A DNA stretch of 64,000 nucleotides, from NCBI GenBank assembly GCA_025992895.1, contig DAJPGA010000001.1, positions 1,929,001 through 1,993,000 of the forward strand, written 5' to 3'. The notes below the pieces were generated by a model. The model saw only the letters and a list, made by a program, of their open reading frames with translations, was not told where the DNA came from and did not search any database. A program made the translations under genes and the position numbers. The stretch's first letter is position 1. Every line of letters begins with the position of its first letter. This document shows, in pieces, positions 16,015 to 26,472 of the stretch. The stretch comes from Veillonellaceae bacterium (lineage in GTDB: Bacteria; Bacillota; Negativicutes; Veillonellales; Dialisteraceae).

Positions 16015-16359
16015 ATGGCAAAGGAAGAAATTATTCAGAAAGTCAAGGAAACAATGGAAGCACCGAGCTGCTTTGCAGGATTAAAAGCTGTCTGCCAGGA
16101 ATACCTGGATGCTCAGGGGAGCGGCAAGGAAAAGGAAGCTGCTGAAAAGCTCTCCGCTGCTTTGAAGGACTGCGTCCAGTCCATCGACACTGTCATCCCC
16201 TTCTTCAAGTCCGAAGACGGCGTCAAGTACTTCGGCAAGGAAACTGCCGCTGCTCTTGCAAAGGCTGCTGATGAAGCCAAGGCAAAGGGCACGAAGTACT
16301 GCATCTGCCCGGCATGCACCGCCGGCGGATACCTGCTCGACCATATCCATGAACTGTAA
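16015..16359 (+). CDS. Small conserved protein with a C-terminal CxCxxC site
   Basis: 114 aa, mostly helical (EEIIQKVKETMEAPSC, KEAAEKLSAALKDCV), ending TKYCICPACTAGGYLLDH. The Cys cluster CxCPAC could bind metal or be redox active. Similar short Firmicute proteins are sometimes labelled 'Hsp90-like chaperone', which this sequence does not justify. It follows the thioesterase gene closely and ends in a strong terminator. Function unknown. Confidence 0.7.
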   Translation: MAKEEIIQKVKETMEAPSCFAGLKAVCQEYLDAQGSGKEKEAAEKLSAALKDCVQSIDTVIPFFKSEDGVKYFGKETAAALAKAADEAKAKGTKYCICPACTAGGYLLDHIHEL

Positions 16360-16381
16360 TGCAATAAAAAATGCATTGAAA

Positions 16382-16422
16382 AGAGGCTGTGAATCCGGTG
16401 ATCCGGTTCACAGCCTCTTTTT
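16382..16422. terminator. Strong terminator, probably bidirectional
   Basis: AGAGGCTGTGAA-CCGG / CCGG-TTCACAGCCTCT stem with TTTTT on the plus side and AAAA on the left; serves the plus-strand gene and possibly the convergent EAL gene. Confidence 0.85.
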
Positions 16423-16441
16423 ATGCCCCGCCGCAAGGGCC

Positions 16442-18457
16442 TTACCCGCTGTTATCCGAAAGGGTTGCGGCGAATACACTTCCATATCTTTCCATCTCTT
16501 CGTAAGCCCTTTCGCTTGGAGTAAACACTTCCCTTTTCTCTTCCTTCAGACTGTACTTCTTCAGGAAATCCTGCATGCTGACGGGCTTTGAATAATAGAA
16601 GCCCTGGAAATAATCACAGCCCATCCTTTTCAGACCGTCAACCATCTCCTTCGTCTCGACGCCTTCCGCCACGACCTTGAATCCCATGCGGTGCATGCTC
16701 TGGATCAGGTTTGGCAGGTACGAATCCGGATGCGCGAAGTGGCCGCGTACGAGGGACATATCGATTTTGATTTCTTCAAAAGGAATGTCCTTCATGCGGG
16801 ACGCGTTCGAGAATCCCGTACCATAATCATCGAGAACAAGATCAAATCCCATATTTTTCAGAAGGCCCACCTGCTTGAATCCGGCGGAATTCAAGGCGCC
16901 CTGTTCCGTGAGTTCGAGGCGGACTGTCGATACCGGCACGCCGTAGCTTTCACGGATGTCATTCAGGCGTTCTGCCAGACGACGGCGCAGACACTGCACT
17001 GGCGCCACATTGACGTGTACCCACTTCATGCCGCATGCTTCGAGACCGCCGTCACGGATGAATTCGCATACCTTGGCGAAAACCTGCTCGCCCAGGATGC
17101 TGACCGCACCCGTTGCGGAAGCCATATCGATGAACTCGGCAGGTCCCACGATGGACCCGTCCTTGTCCTTCATGCGCACAAGTGCTTCAGCGCCTTCCAC
17201 ACGACCGGAGGACGCTTCCACAAGTGGCTGCAGGAACACTTCCAGAGAATTTCCCGCAAGAGATTCTTCAAGAAGTCCGCGTACATGGAACTGGCGTTTC
17301 ACGCGTTCCTGGTACCCTTTGTCAATGATGACGTCTTCATGCTTCGGAGAATCAGCAGCTTCGAAAGCAATGCCGATGCACTGCTTCAGCTCATCCACGC
17401 TGCTGAAGACAAGCGTATCATCCAGAAGGCAGCAGTTGATGTCGAAGTAAGCGATCTTGCCATCCCTTCCCCAGGGCTTTCTGAATCGCTCATGCACCTT
17501 GCTGACTTCCGCTTCCAGATCCATGGGCAGCGTCGAAATGATGAAGAACCGGCCGCCTCCCATGTAGAAGAGGTACTGCTTTGAAAACTCCTGCCTGAGA
17601 TACTTCCCGAAATATCCCAGGAAACTGTCTACGAATGCACTGCCATAGGCCATGCGGCATTCATCATAATCACGAATGACGAAGCCGAATCCTTCGAAAT
17701 CATTCTTCTTCAGAAGCTGCCTCATGATCATGCGGAAAGCTTCTCTCGTCATAAGTTCCGTCTTATGGTCGAGCAAGAGGTCCGGGTTTCTGACCGTCAG
17801 GTAAATGACCGCGATGCCCATCGTGAAGCTGAAGGACAGAAACAATTCCTGCCAGTAATATCCTTCCAGAAGGATACCGGCCATGATGAATGCGCCTGCA
17901 GTGAGGATTCCCTCCACCTGTCCCTCATTGTCCTCTGTACGGAAAACAAGCGCCGTAGCAAGGCAGAGCACCAGGTAGAAAATAAGGAATCCATAGAAAA
18001 GAGGATACAAGCTTCCTTGATGGATACCTGTCTCAGGATCGACACTGATCATCGAACCGAAGAACTGGGACACAAGGATCACAAGCACCATCGGCAGAAC
18101 AGGGACCGCGGCAAGCCTCATCCACTTCGGATTGATGCGGTCGCCTGCATGAAGTGTTTCCATCACATAACGGAAACCATTATAAGCCGCCAGAAGAACG
18201 AAGAGATGGTAACCCACGTTCAAGCCATATATGACCGGAACCGGAGTCGATTTCCATCCCGCACACGCGGCTGCCGAAAGAATACCTGCAATCATTGCTG
18301 CCAGATTGAAGTACATCAGGTTCGTGAAGTACATGGTGTCTTTCAGGGGAAGCTTTCTCTTCCGCATGTAATAAACCAGAAACAAAACCTGGACCGGAAT
18401 AGCAGCCAGGGCGAAATCTATGTCCCAGCCTCCGAATAATTCCATGATGGATTCCAT
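16442..18457 (-). CDS. Membrane protein with degenerate GGDEF and EAL domains, paralogue 1
   Basis: 671 aa. N-terminal third has about seven membrane helices (FALAAIPVQVLFLVYYM onward), then a GGDEF-like domain whose catalytic motif is reduced to GGGRF, then a C-terminal EAL domain of about 250 residues. EAL residues for c-di-GMP hydrolysis look intact: AEALVRM, VHVNVAP, LELTEQG, DDYGTGFSN, KIDMSLV, AEGVETKE and the Gln in DYFQGF. So it is probably a c-di-GMP phosphodiesterase whose GGDEF half is regulatory. ATG at 18457 is six bases from AAGGTG. A paralogue lies at 22,623. Confidence 0.9.
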   Translation of the reverse strand: MESIMELFGGWDIDFALAAIPVQVLFLVYYMRKRKLPLKDTMYFTNLMYFNLAAMIAGILSAAACAGWKSTPVPVIYGLNVGYHLFVLLAAYNGFRYVMETLHAGDRINPKWMRLAAVPVLPMVLVILVSQFFGSMISVDPETGIHQGSLYPLFYGFLIFYLVLCLATALVFRTEDNEGQVEGILTAGAFIMAGILLEGYYWQELFLSFSFTMGIAVIYLTVRNPDLLLDHKTELMTREAFRMIMRQLLKKNDFEGFGFVIRDYDECRMAYGSAFVDSFLGYFGKYLRQEFSKQYLFYMGGGRFFIISTLPMDLEAEVSKVHERFRKPWGRDGKIAYFDINCCLLDDTLVFSSVDELKQCIGIAFEAADSPKHEDVIIDKGYQERVKRQFHVRGLLEESLAGNSLEVFLQPLVEASSGRVEGAEALVRMKDKDGSIVGPAEFIDMASATGAVSILGEQVFAKVCEFIRDGGLEACGMKWVHVNVAPVQCLRRRLAERLNDIRESYGVPVSTVRLELTEQGALNSAGFKQVGLLKNMGFDLVLDDYGTGFSNASRMKDIPFEEIKIDMSLVRGHFAHPDSYLPNLIQSMHRMGFKVVAEGVETKEMVDGLKRMGCDYFQGFYYSKPVSMQDFLKKYSLKEEKREVFTPSERAYEEMERYGSVFAATLSDNSG

Positions 18458-18466
18458 CTTTCTCAC

Positions 18467-18847
18467 CTTCTCCCGTCAAAAATCCCATGGCAGGAACATG
18501 CGTGAAGTCCCCTTTCATCTCAAATTATACGCTAAAAATACAAAAATAATAATAAAATATGATAACTAATATCTAAAATTTCTATATCACTTATGTTAAA
18601 GTTATATCTGTTATTCTCAATATGTTTCGATAGTTATAGAAGTTGACTATGTAAATTTTTTCAGAAAATATCGATGAATTTTTATCTGTTTTCTCTGATT
18701 TAGGCGCACTTTATTCTCAATCGTATTATTGAACTTTCTCTGTATTCCTATTTATCTGCCTTTTATTTTCTCAATTGGCCTTCCTAACTATATCGATAAT
18801 ATTTTGTACGATATTACAAATGTAAACACGTGATTACAATAAGAAAG
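18467..18847. other. AT-rich intergenic stretch
   Basis: Very AT-rich (many TTTATT and ATAAT tracts) between the EAL gene and the aspT terminator; it probably holds the EAL gene promoter, but I see no clear single site and no gene. Confidence 0.5.
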
Positions 18848-18885
18848 AAAAACCGCTGTTCCCCTTAGAAAGGACAGCGGTTTTT
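18848..18885. terminator. Bidirectional terminator after aspT
   Basis: AAAAACCGCTGT / ACAGCGGTTTTT stem, 12 bp perfect, with T-runs on either strand. Confidence 0.85.
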
Positions 18886-18922
18886 CTTTGTATCAAGTAC
18901 GATTACATCCTTTGATTTTTCG

Positions 18923-20653
18923 TCAAGTCAGGAGTGCTACAATCAGCGGACCCATGACAGTCAGGAGGATATTGCCAACGGCATAGGAAGGTGTATAGCT
19001 CAATGCAAAGACACTGGAGTTCGTCTCTTCAACAAGGCCGTTCAGTCCGGCAGTAATGGTTCCTGCTCCAGTCAGTGCGCCGAAGATATCAACCGGATCC
19101 ATATGAAGGACGAAGCGGCCGAAGAACACGCTGATGAGATGAGGAACGATGGAAAGGACAGCGCCGATGATGAATACCTGCACGCCCATTGTCTTAAGGG
19201 CAGCCAGGAAGTCCGAACCGGCGGAAAGTCCGACGATGGCAATGAATAGGTTCAAGCCGACACTCTTGAGGAACCAGCGTACAGCAGAAGGAATGAGGCC
19301 CATGTTCTGGTGCTTGCTCTGGTACCAGCCGAAGAACAGGCCGGCAAAGAGGGCGCCGCCGCCAGAACCCAGGGTAATCGGCACATGGCCGAGCGTAATC
19401 GTGACAGCACCGATCAGAAGACCGATGACGATGCCAAGGGACATGAAGCTGACATCCGTGCTGGTGCCTGTATCCTTGACGTAGCCCAGCTGTTTCTGAA
19501 CCTTGTCGACCATCTTGGGAGGGCCTGCCAGGACGAGCTCATCCCCCACCTTGAATGTATCGGCAGCGGAAAGGGCAACGCCGTTTCTTGCTGCAGACTC
19601 AAGATAAATACCGAGGACCGGCAGCTGATGGATGATGCTCTCATTGAATCCCTTTGTCAGGAATACCATCTTCTTCACAAGCGGAAGGGAAAGGCTGTCT
19701 GCATCAATAATTTCCGTCGCACCGGATTTCTCGATGGCAAGCATGGCTTCCAGAGATCCCATGAATGTCACGTGATCCCCTGTCTGAAGAACGGTATCGC
19801 CCGTGACCGGGATTTCCTTCCCTGCGCGGATGAGCTTTTCAACGGTCAGAAGATCCTTCTGCTCTGTTTCGATCTGGCTGACCGTCTTTCCGTCAAAGGA
19901 AGCATTGGCATCGACAGCAAAGGCGCGTGCTTTGATAAGGCTCACGATATCGCTGCCAGGACCGCCTTCTTTGTAATTGATAGCTTCGATTTTCTTCTTA
20001 GTGGCTTCCTTCAGATTGACGCCGCAAAGCATCGGAGCAATGTTTCTGATAAAGATGATGACGCCGATCGTACCGAAGACGTATGTCAGCGCATAAGCGA
20101 CAGCCATGTTGCTCTGCGCCTGCGTCAGGGCCGCGCCGGATAAGACTTCCTTCAGCGAGGAGTCCGCCGTACCGAGGACTGCCGACTGCGTGAGGGCGCC
20201 GGAAACGATGCCTGCTGCTTCGCCGACTTCGACATGGAAAGCCTTGAAGAGGCCATATGCCGTCAGAAGGCCGACAGCGGCAAAGAATACGGAGAAGATG
20301 ACGATCTTCAGCCCCGATTTTTTCAAACTGTTGAAGAAAGCAGGCCCGACTTCATAACCGATGGCAAAGATGAAGAGTGAGAAGAAAATCGTCTTCACAA
20401 GACCGGATATATCGAACTTGCCGATTGGTGCCACGCAGAAGCTGACGAAAAGTCCGGTCAGAAGGGTGCCGACCGTAGCGCCGACAGTGAAGGAGCCGAA
20501 TTTAAGTTTTCCCAGCCAGTAGCCGATGGCCAGGCAAAGGAAAATGGCAAGGGCGGCATTGTCGAGAATGTACCGGCCGATGTCGGTCAGCCCCACAGCC
20601 GCGAAGCTGTGCGTGAACTCGAGCGCTTCCTGTGATAACAGAGCAAGCGACAT
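18923..20653 (-). CDS. aspT: Aspartate:alanine exchanger, AspT/YidE family
   Basis: 576 aa. Two membrane blocks (residues about 30-190 and 400-576) flank two TrkA-C-like cytosolic domains (about 210-295 and 300-385), the layout of AspT-type transporters. GYEVGPAFF and the SGALTQSAVLGTAD loop are typical of the family. It lies four bases after aspD: aspartate taken up is decarboxylated to alanine, alanine leaves through the exchanger, and the cycle consumes a proton, giving a proton-motive force. The partner enzyme is frameshifted here. Confidence 0.88.
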   Translation of the reverse strand: MSLALLSQEALEFTHSFAAVGLTDIGRYILDNAALAIFLCLAIGYWLGKLKFGSFTVGATVGTLLTGLFVSFCVAPIGKFDISGLVKTIFFSLFIFAIGYEVGPAFFNSLKKSGLKIVIFSVFFAAVGLLTAYGLFKAFHVEVGEAAGIVSGALTQSAVLGTADSSLKEVLSGAALTQAQSNMAVAYALTYVFGTIGVIIFIRNIAPMLCGVNLKEATKKKIEAINYKEGGPGSDIVSLIKARAFAVDANASFDGKTVSQIETEQKDLLTVEKLIRAGKEIPVTGDTVLQTGDHVTFMGSLEAMLAIEKSGATEIIDADSLSLPLVKKMVFLTKGFNESIIHQLPVLGIYLESAARNGVALSAADTFKVGDELVLAGPPKMVDKVQKQLGYVKDTGTSTDVSFMSLGIVIGLLIGAVTITLGHVPITLGSGGGALFAGLFFGWYQSKHQNMGLIPSAVRWFLKSVGLNLFIAIVGLSAGSDFLAALKTMGVQVFIIGAVLSIVPHLISVFFGRFVLHMDPVDIFGALTGAGTITAGLNGLVEETNSSVFALSYTPSYAVGNILLTVMGPLIVALLT

Positions 20654-20657
20654 AGTA

Positions 20658-22242
20658 TCATTCTCCTTTCTGTTTCAGATAGTCGTCATGGTATTCCTTC
20701 AGGAGATCCAGAATGCGGTTTGCAATCTTCTTGTATGCTTCATCCGGCAGATTGGCCTGCGATACGCGAAGCGTTCCGGACGGCGCATCAAAGCCGAGAC
20801 CTTCTACGAGGACGACGCCTTCTTCATCCGACATACGGAGCAGGAAATCGATCTGTTCATAATTCTTTTCCAGGTATTTCCTGAAATCCTTGTCATACTT
20901 CTGTTCAGCAATCTTGTAGACGTCAAGGATGGTGTAGTACTTCGCATTCGTCACGCTGTCATCTTCCTTGATGCCAAGTGTGCTGTAGAGCGTATGGTAT
21001 CTGGCCGATACGATTTCGTCAGCTGTCTTGAAGTACGGATCCTCGCCGTCTGCCATGAGGTGCGTCAGGGAGAAGAGGCCCATGAGAGCCTGCTGCGGCG
21101 TGCTTAGACCGCTTGTATGATAGAGGCCGATGGAGCGGCTGTCTGCACAGAAACGGTCGATCATCAGCATCTTCCTCGGTTCCATCGTGACAATGGAGTA
21201 GTCGGAATCAAGCACTTTTTTCTCTTCTTCCGGAAGCTTTGCCAGGAGCGCATTGAATACATTGTCGTCATGAACGGCAATGACACCAAGGCGCCAGCCC
21301 GTTGCGCCGAAAAGTTTCGAGAAGGAATAAACAAGGACCGTATTGTAAGGAGCCACACCGTAGACGGATTCAAAGCCCTCTACGAAGGATCCGTAAACAT
21401 CATCGGTGATGACGATCAGGTCCTTTCTCTGGTCCATGATCTTCTTGAAACGTGCCAGAGACTCCTTGCCGAATGCATGAGAGCCCGGGTTCGACGGATT
21501 GACGAGGAAGAATGCTTTGACCGACGGATCGAGCAGCTTGTTCATTTCCTCTTCCGGAATCTCCCAGTCATTATCCTCGCTTGATGCTACATTGATTTCC
21601 GTCATCTGGAAATTGGTCAGGCGCGGAATCTGGATGTAAGGCGACCATATTGATTGCAATATGGTCGCCTTCCTTCAAAAGCCCGTTGTGCTTCAGGGAA
21701 TCGAAAATGTAAACGATCGCAGCCGTGCCGCCTTCCACCATGAAGAGCCTGGTATGCTGGGCAAGGCCGGTTCCCGGATACAGCGTCTTTTCCAAGTATG
21801 CATTGACGATCTTTTCCATGTTCACGAGCGAGCGGCTCGGCACTGGATAATTGTTGCCTACAATCGCATTCTCAAATTCCAGGATGACTTCCTTCCTGTT
21901 GAGATGGAGCTCTTTTTCCGCATAATCCATCGCTGCGCGGATGAAATCATTCACTTCTCCAGGTTCCTTGAAATAGGCGTCAAACCGCCCTTCGATGCCT
22001 TCCCCATCGATCCATCCTGCCAGAGTGCCCTTGTCCATCGTACGCTTCGACTCTTCCACACCAAATTCCATCAGTTTGGCAAAAGCCAGGCGGCTGATCG
22101 AATTGATCCAGTTCGGATTGCCGCGTCCTGCATTCAGGAATGTCTTGTGCTTTTCGTTCACCTCGGCCATAGCCAGCATCTTGCTGCTGACTTCAAAGGC
22201 TCCCAGCGTCTCCATTTTCCGTTCGTATGCTTTCGTAATCAT
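20658..22242 (-). pseudogene. aspD: Aspartate 4-decarboxylase, broken by a frameshift
   Basis: A PLP-dependent aspartate beta-decarboxylase (about 530 aa) split into two frames: 21,571-22,242 (start MITKAYERKMETLGAFEVSS) and 20,658-about 21,660 (SPYIQIPRLTNFQMTEINV to the end). The PLP lysine region VYSFSKLFGATGWRLG is in the second frame. The break is in the segment that in known enzymes reads GDKIAIGMPVFTPYIEIP: here GDHIAIN is followed out of frame by IWSPYIQIP, so two residues plus two bases (8 nt) appear lost. The break coincides with a perfect 13-bp palindrome. All other regions look intact, so this is a recent lesion, a sequence error, or a switch. Confidence 0.85.
21640..21669. repeat. 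Perfect 13-bp palindrome at the aspD frameshift
   Basis: GGCGACCATATTG-ATTG-CAATATGGTCGCC: two perfect 13-base arms with a four-base loop inside the coding sequence, exactly where the aspD frame changes. Confidence 0.97.
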
Positions 22243-22296
22243 ATGCATGCCTCCTTTAAAAAATGCAGTGTCTATCCCCGTGCATTACCCGAGACA

Positions 22297-22341
22297 AGGA
22301 AGGATGGGCGGACTCCCTCTATCCGCAAGACTCATCCTTCT
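22297..22341 (-). promoter_or_regulatory. Leader hairpin of aspD
   Basis: In the aspD 5' UTR, GAAGGATG pairs with CATCCTTC around an inner GCGGA/TCCGC helix. No T-run follows, so it is not a standard terminator. A possible -10 TATAAT lies at about 22,355 on the minus strand. Confidence 0.4.
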
Positions 22342-22573
22342 ATCTATTCTAATTATACTATTAAATATTTAAATCTTTGATAGAAACGAGGTTTAGATAG
22401 TATACAACTTATTGATAGCATCGTTTGATTTATAACAAAACATATGATTGCTGTTTTGGGAAACGAAATAATGATTTTTGATGGAAAAGCATTCCCTCTC
22501 CGTTTTGCCTTTTAGAAATAAATTTCAGCATAATTCATGCTAACTGTACATGATTCGTACATAAAATGGACGC

Positions 22574-22605
22574 AAAAAAGCTGTGAGAGCAATTGCCCTC
22601 ACAGC
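22574..22605 (-). terminator. Terminator of EAL gene 2
   Basis: GCTGTGAGGGCAATTGCTCTCACAGC-type stem followed by six T on the minus strand. Confidence 0.85.
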
Positions 22606-22622
22606 CTGGCTGCAATACCATA

Positions 22623-24590
22623 TTATGCTTCTTTCGATGATTCTTCCATTTTTTCCTTTGGCACTTCTGCGCTGAAGTCGGTCGGATCGGTTCCGTACTT
22701 ATCCAGGAATTCATCCATCGGGATCGGCTTGGAGAAGTAGAATCCCTGCATGTAGTCGCAGCCCATTTCTTCAAGGCCCTTGACCATGGCTTCTGTCTCT
22801 ACACCTTCTGCCGTGACTTTGAATCCAAGGTCGTGGAGCGTCTCGATCAAGCTTGGGAGATAGCCGTCCGGCTGATCGAAGTGTTTCCAGACGAGCGACA
22901 GGTCGATCTTGATGCCTTCGAAAGGAATATCCTTCATGCGTCCTGCATTGGAATAGCCGGCACCGAAGTCATCAAGGACGAGGTCATACCCCAGGCGCCG
23001 CAAAGCTTCGATCTGGCTTAAGCCCACGGAATTGACCGCGCCCTTTTCCGTCAGCTCCAGGCGGATCTGGGATACCGGCACATGGTAAGCCCGGAGAATG
23101 TCATTCAAATGCTCGGCAAGCGTACGGCTCAGGCACTGGACAGGCGACAAATTCACATGGATCCAGTCCATGCGGCATTTCTTCATGCCTCCGTCCCTGA
23201 TGAAAGCGCATGTCTTCCGCAAGACCTGCTTGCCCAAAAGGTTGCCTCCGCCGATGGCCGATGCCATATCGACGAATTCATTCGGCCCTATGATTGAACC
23301 ATCATCATCCTTCATACGTACGAGCGCTTCAGCACCTGCCAGGCGTCTTGTGCCGCATTCGACAATCGGCTGCAGATAGACTTCGAGAGAATCTTTCCGG
23401 AGCGCTTTTTCAAGGATGGCACGTACATGGAACTGCCTCTGGACACGGTGCTGGTATGCTTCATCAATCATGACATCATCCTGCCCAGGAGTATTAGCAA
23501 CCTCAAAGGCAATGCCGATGACCTGTTTCAGTTCATTGACCGTATTGAATTTCAGCTTATTGTCGAGCATGCAGCATTCCACGTCAAAGTAAGCAGTCTT
23601 TCCGTCCTCTCTCCACGCATCCCTGAATCTTTCATGCACCTTCTCTACCGCTGCACGGATATCCATGACAGATGTGGAAATGACGAAGAAACGGCCGCTT
23701 CCCATGTAGAAGCAGTATTCATCCGGGAATTGATGACGCAGGAAATGGCCGAATTTCCCAAGGAAACTGTCGACGAAATCGCCGCCGTAAGCCATGCGGT
23801 TTTCATCATAATCCTTGATGGCAATACCAAATCCTGTATACGTCTTCTTCAGGAGTTCCTTCATGACCATGCGGAATGCTTCGAGGTTCAGAAGCTTTGT
23901 CTGATGATCGCGGAGAAGATCCGGATTTCTTACGGTCAGATAAATGATGAAGATGCCGATCGTGATGAAGTAAGAAAGAACGAGCGTATGACGCACCTGC
24001 GTGCGGACGTACATGCCAAGGAGCATGATGAGAGCGCAGACCCAGAGCCCTTTCACCTGTGCTTCATTCTCAGGTTCGCGGAATACCCAGGCAGCGATGA
24101 GGGAAGCAAGGATATAGAACCCCACGCAGTAGTAAATCCCATTGTAAAGAGGTCCGTCCAGATATCCAAGGATTGGATCAATCGTAAAGAGAAGTCCCGT
24201 GAAAGGCGTGAAAAGGCAGATGGCTATCATGAATGCGGCAGGAAACATCAGCACGCCTGTAAGCGCCTTCCCTATATGCTCCATCACATGCATCGTGTAG
24301 GCGGCGTACATAAAAAGGAAGTATCCGCAAAGCAGGAATGCGATGAAGAATATCATGTTTGACAAATAGACAAAAGCAATCGGGAGTGTCCGAAATGCTT
24401 CGCATGACCATGCTGCAACAAGGTCTGTCGTAAGGGCCGCCAGGTTCGCCCACATCAGGTAGAGGAAGTAGCGCGTATCCTTCAGGGGGAGGCTTCTCCT
24501 CTGCATATAAAATATGATGAACAGGGCCTGAATCGGAATCGCAGCCAGGTAGAAGTCCATATCGTAGCTGCCACGAAGGAAATCGATCAT
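22623..24590 (-). CDS. Membrane protein with degenerate GGDEF and EAL domains, paralogue 2
   Basis: 655 aa, the same architecture as the protein at 16,442 and similar along its length (for example LPLKDTRYF, IYLTVRNPDLL and AEALVRMKDDDGSIIGP). N-terminal membrane helices, a GGDEF-like domain with GSGRF at the active site, and an EAL domain with NLSP, LELTEKG, DDFGAGYSN, KIDLSLV, AEGVETE and YMQGF, so phosphodiesterase activity is plausible. AAGGGG lies eight bases before the ATG at 24590. The copies flank aspT-aspD, so the locus may have arisen by duplication. Confidence 0.9.
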   Translation of the reverse strand: MIDFLRGSYDMDFYLAAIPIQALFIIFYMQRRSLPLKDTRYFLYLMWANLAALTTDLVAAWSCEAFRTLPIAFVYLSNMIFFIAFLLCGYFLFMYAAYTMHVMEHIGKALTGVLMFPAAFMIAICLFTPFTGLLFTIDPILGYLDGPLYNGIYYCVGFYILASLIAAWVFREPENEAQVKGLWVCALIMLLGMYVRTQVRHTLVLSYFITIGIFIIYLTVRNPDLLRDHQTKLLNLEAFRMVMKELLKKTYTGFGIAIKDYDENRMAYGGDFVDSFLGKFGHFLRHQFPDEYCFYMGSGRFFVISTSVMDIRAAVEKVHERFRDAWREDGKTAYFDVECCMLDNKLKFNTVNELKQVIGIAFEVANTPGQDDVMIDEAYQHRVQRQFHVRAILEKALRKDSLEVYLQPIVECGTRRLAGAEALVRMKDDDGSIIGPNEFVDMASAIGGGNLLGKQVLRKTCAFIRDGGMKKCRMDWIHVNLSPVQCLSRTLAEHLNDILRAYHVPVSQIRLELTEKGAVNSVGLSQIEALRRLGYDLVLDDFGAGYSNAGRMKDIPFEGIKIDLSLVWKHFDQPDGYLPSLIETLHDLGFKVTAEGVETEAMVKGLEEMGCDYMQGFYFSKPIPMDEFLDKYGTDPTDFSAEVPKEKMEESSKEA

Positions 24591-24813
24591 AATGAAGTCC
24601 CCTTTATATAAATACGAAGAATCATGCGGATCCATCGTTGAGATTTAAAGCGGGATGCCCGTACTTCTAAATATATGCTAGTTTCTATAATTAATTTTAC
24701 TACTTTCCCCTGTACTTATCCATGATTATTATAATTGTTTGCTTTCATGTGATAAGCTTTACCCATTATATATTTATATAGCGGAAATATTTCCAAATGA
24801 AAAATTCCCACAC

Positions 24814-24856
24814 AAAAAGACTGCGGCAGAATGATTTCGCATTTTGCTGCAGTCTT
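24814..24856 (-). terminator. Terminator of guaA
   Basis: AAGACTGC[A/C]GCA stem around a loop, T-run on the minus strand; a member of the dispersed 'ctg-gcaga-atgat' palindrome type. Confidence 0.75.
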
Positions 24857-24872
24857 CTTAATACGTATTATA

Positions 24873-26411
24873 TTATTCCCATTCGATGGTGCTCGGCGGC
24901 TTGGAGGTGACGTCGTAAACGACGCGGTTGACCCCTGCCACTTCGTTGCAGATTCTTCTGGACATTTCGTCGAGGACTTCCCACGGGAAACGGAAGTAAT
25001 CAGCAGTCATGCCATCAGAACTTGTTACAGCGCGGATGCCTACGGTGTAGTCATAGGTTCTTTCGTCGCCCTGTACGCCTACGGAGCGGATAGCTGCCGG
25101 CAGTACGGCGAAGGACTGCCAGATATCATTGTAGAGGCCATGCTGTTTGATGACGTCTCTGACGATGAAATCAGCTCTGCGGAGGATATCAAGTCTTTCC
25201 GGGGTGATTTCGCCGATGATGCGGATAGCAAGACCAGGACCTGGGAACGGCTGGCGGTTGATGACTTCTTCTGGAAGTCCGAGTTCGCGGCCGAGCTGGC
25301 GGACTTCATCCTTGAAGAGTTCACGCAGCGGTTCGATGAGTTCGAACTTCATGTCCTTCGGAAGGCCGCCTACGTTGTGGTGGGATTTGATGGTAGCAGC
25401 GGTGGCTGTGCCGGATTCCACGACGTCAGGATAGAGTGTGCCCTGGACGAGGAATTTCACGTCTTCAAGCTTATTGGCTTCTTCCTGGAAGGTATGAATG
25501 AATTCAGCGCCAATCGTCTTTCTCTTCTTTTCAGGTTCGGTTACGCCTGCAAGAAGGTCCATGAAATGCTTGGATGCATCGATATGGACGAGTTTCATGT
25601 TGAATTTGTTTGTGAAGGTGTCGACGACCTGTTCCGCTTCGCCAAGACGGAGGAAACCGTGATCGACGAAAACGCAGGTCAGCTGATCACCGATAGCCTT
25701 GTGGACAAGGACAGCGGCAACGGAGGAATCAACGCCGCCGGACAGTGCGCAGATGACGTTGTGATTTCCTACTTTTTCACGGATGCTTTCTACAGCAATA
25801 TTGATGTAGTTGCCCATGGACCATCCGCCTTCGCATTCGCAGATCTTGAAGAGGAAGTTCTTCAGCATGGTGGTGCCTTCCGGAGTATGAACGACTTCCG
25901 GGTGGAACTGTACGCCGAAGAAGCGTCTTGCTTCATCTGCCATAGCTGCAGTCGGTGTCAGGGCTGTATGACCGGTCAGGCCAAAGCCTGCAGGCATGTC
26001 TGTAACGGAGTCGCCGTGGCTCATCCATACGGCTGTCTTTTCAGAAACGCCTTCAAAGAGTGCGGAGCTGCCGTCACGGAAGAATTCAGTATGGCCGTAT
26101 TCATGCGCTTTTGGCTTTACGACTTCGCCGCCCAGGGTCTTTGCCATGAGCTGCATGCCGTAGCAGATGCCTAAAATCGGCACGCCTGCCTTGAAAACGT
26201 CCGGATCAATCTGCGGTGCATTTTCCGCATTGACGCTGGACGGGCCGCCGGAGAAAATAATCCCCTTCAGGTTGGGGACCAGAATCTCACTGGCTGGCTT
26301 GTTGTACGGCAGGATTTCGCAGTATACGCCGCATTCGCGCACACGGCGCGCAATGAGCTGGGCATACTGTCCGCCGAAGTCAACAATGATGACTATTTCC
26401 TGATGCTTCAT
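24873..26411 (-). CDS. guaA: GMP synthase (glutamine-hydrolysing)
   Basis: 512 aa, full length. N-terminal class I glutamine amidotransferase ([16 protein letters not shown] with the nucleophilic Cys; His and Glu in VQFHPEV). Then the ATP-pyrophosphatase domain with the P-loop [13 protein letters not shown], and the C-terminal dimerisation domain ending KPPSTIEWE. Converts XMP to GMP. Its partner guaB is about 18 kb away. Confidence 0.98.
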   Translation of the reverse strand: MKHQEIVIIVDFGGQYAQLIARRVRECGVYCEILPYNKPASEILVPNLKGIIFSGGPSSVNAENAPQIDPDVFKAGVPILGICYGMQLMAKTLGGEVVKPKAHEYGHTEFFRDGSSALFEGVSEKTAVWMSHGDSVTDMPAGFGLTGHTALTPTAAMADEARRFFGVQFHPEVVHTPEGTTMLKNFLFKICECEGGWSMGNYINIAVESIREKVGNHNVICALSGGVDSSVAAVLVHKAIGDQLTCVFVDHGFLRLGEAEQVVDTFTNKFNMKLVHIDASKHFMDLLAGVTEPEKKRKTIGAEFIHTFQEEANKLEDVKFLVQGTLYPDVVESGTATAATIKSHHNVGGLPKDMKFELIEPLRELFKDEVRQLGRELGLPEEVINRQPFPGPGLAIRIIGEITPERLDILRRADFIVRDVIKQHGLYNDIWQSFAVLPAAIRSVGVQGDERTYDYTVGIRAVTSSDGMTADYFRFPWEVLDEMSRRICNEVAGVNRVVYDVTSKPPSTIEWE

Positions 26412-26472
26412 CTGTTTCCTCCTATGGGAACCTAATCAGTCAAAAGATACAATTCGTATTGCTTATTATATC

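Noticed and set aside
22297..22341. A riboswitch in the aspD leader
   Set aside because: The hairpin has no match to a known class and no terminator or sequestered ribosome site; kept only as a leader hairpin.
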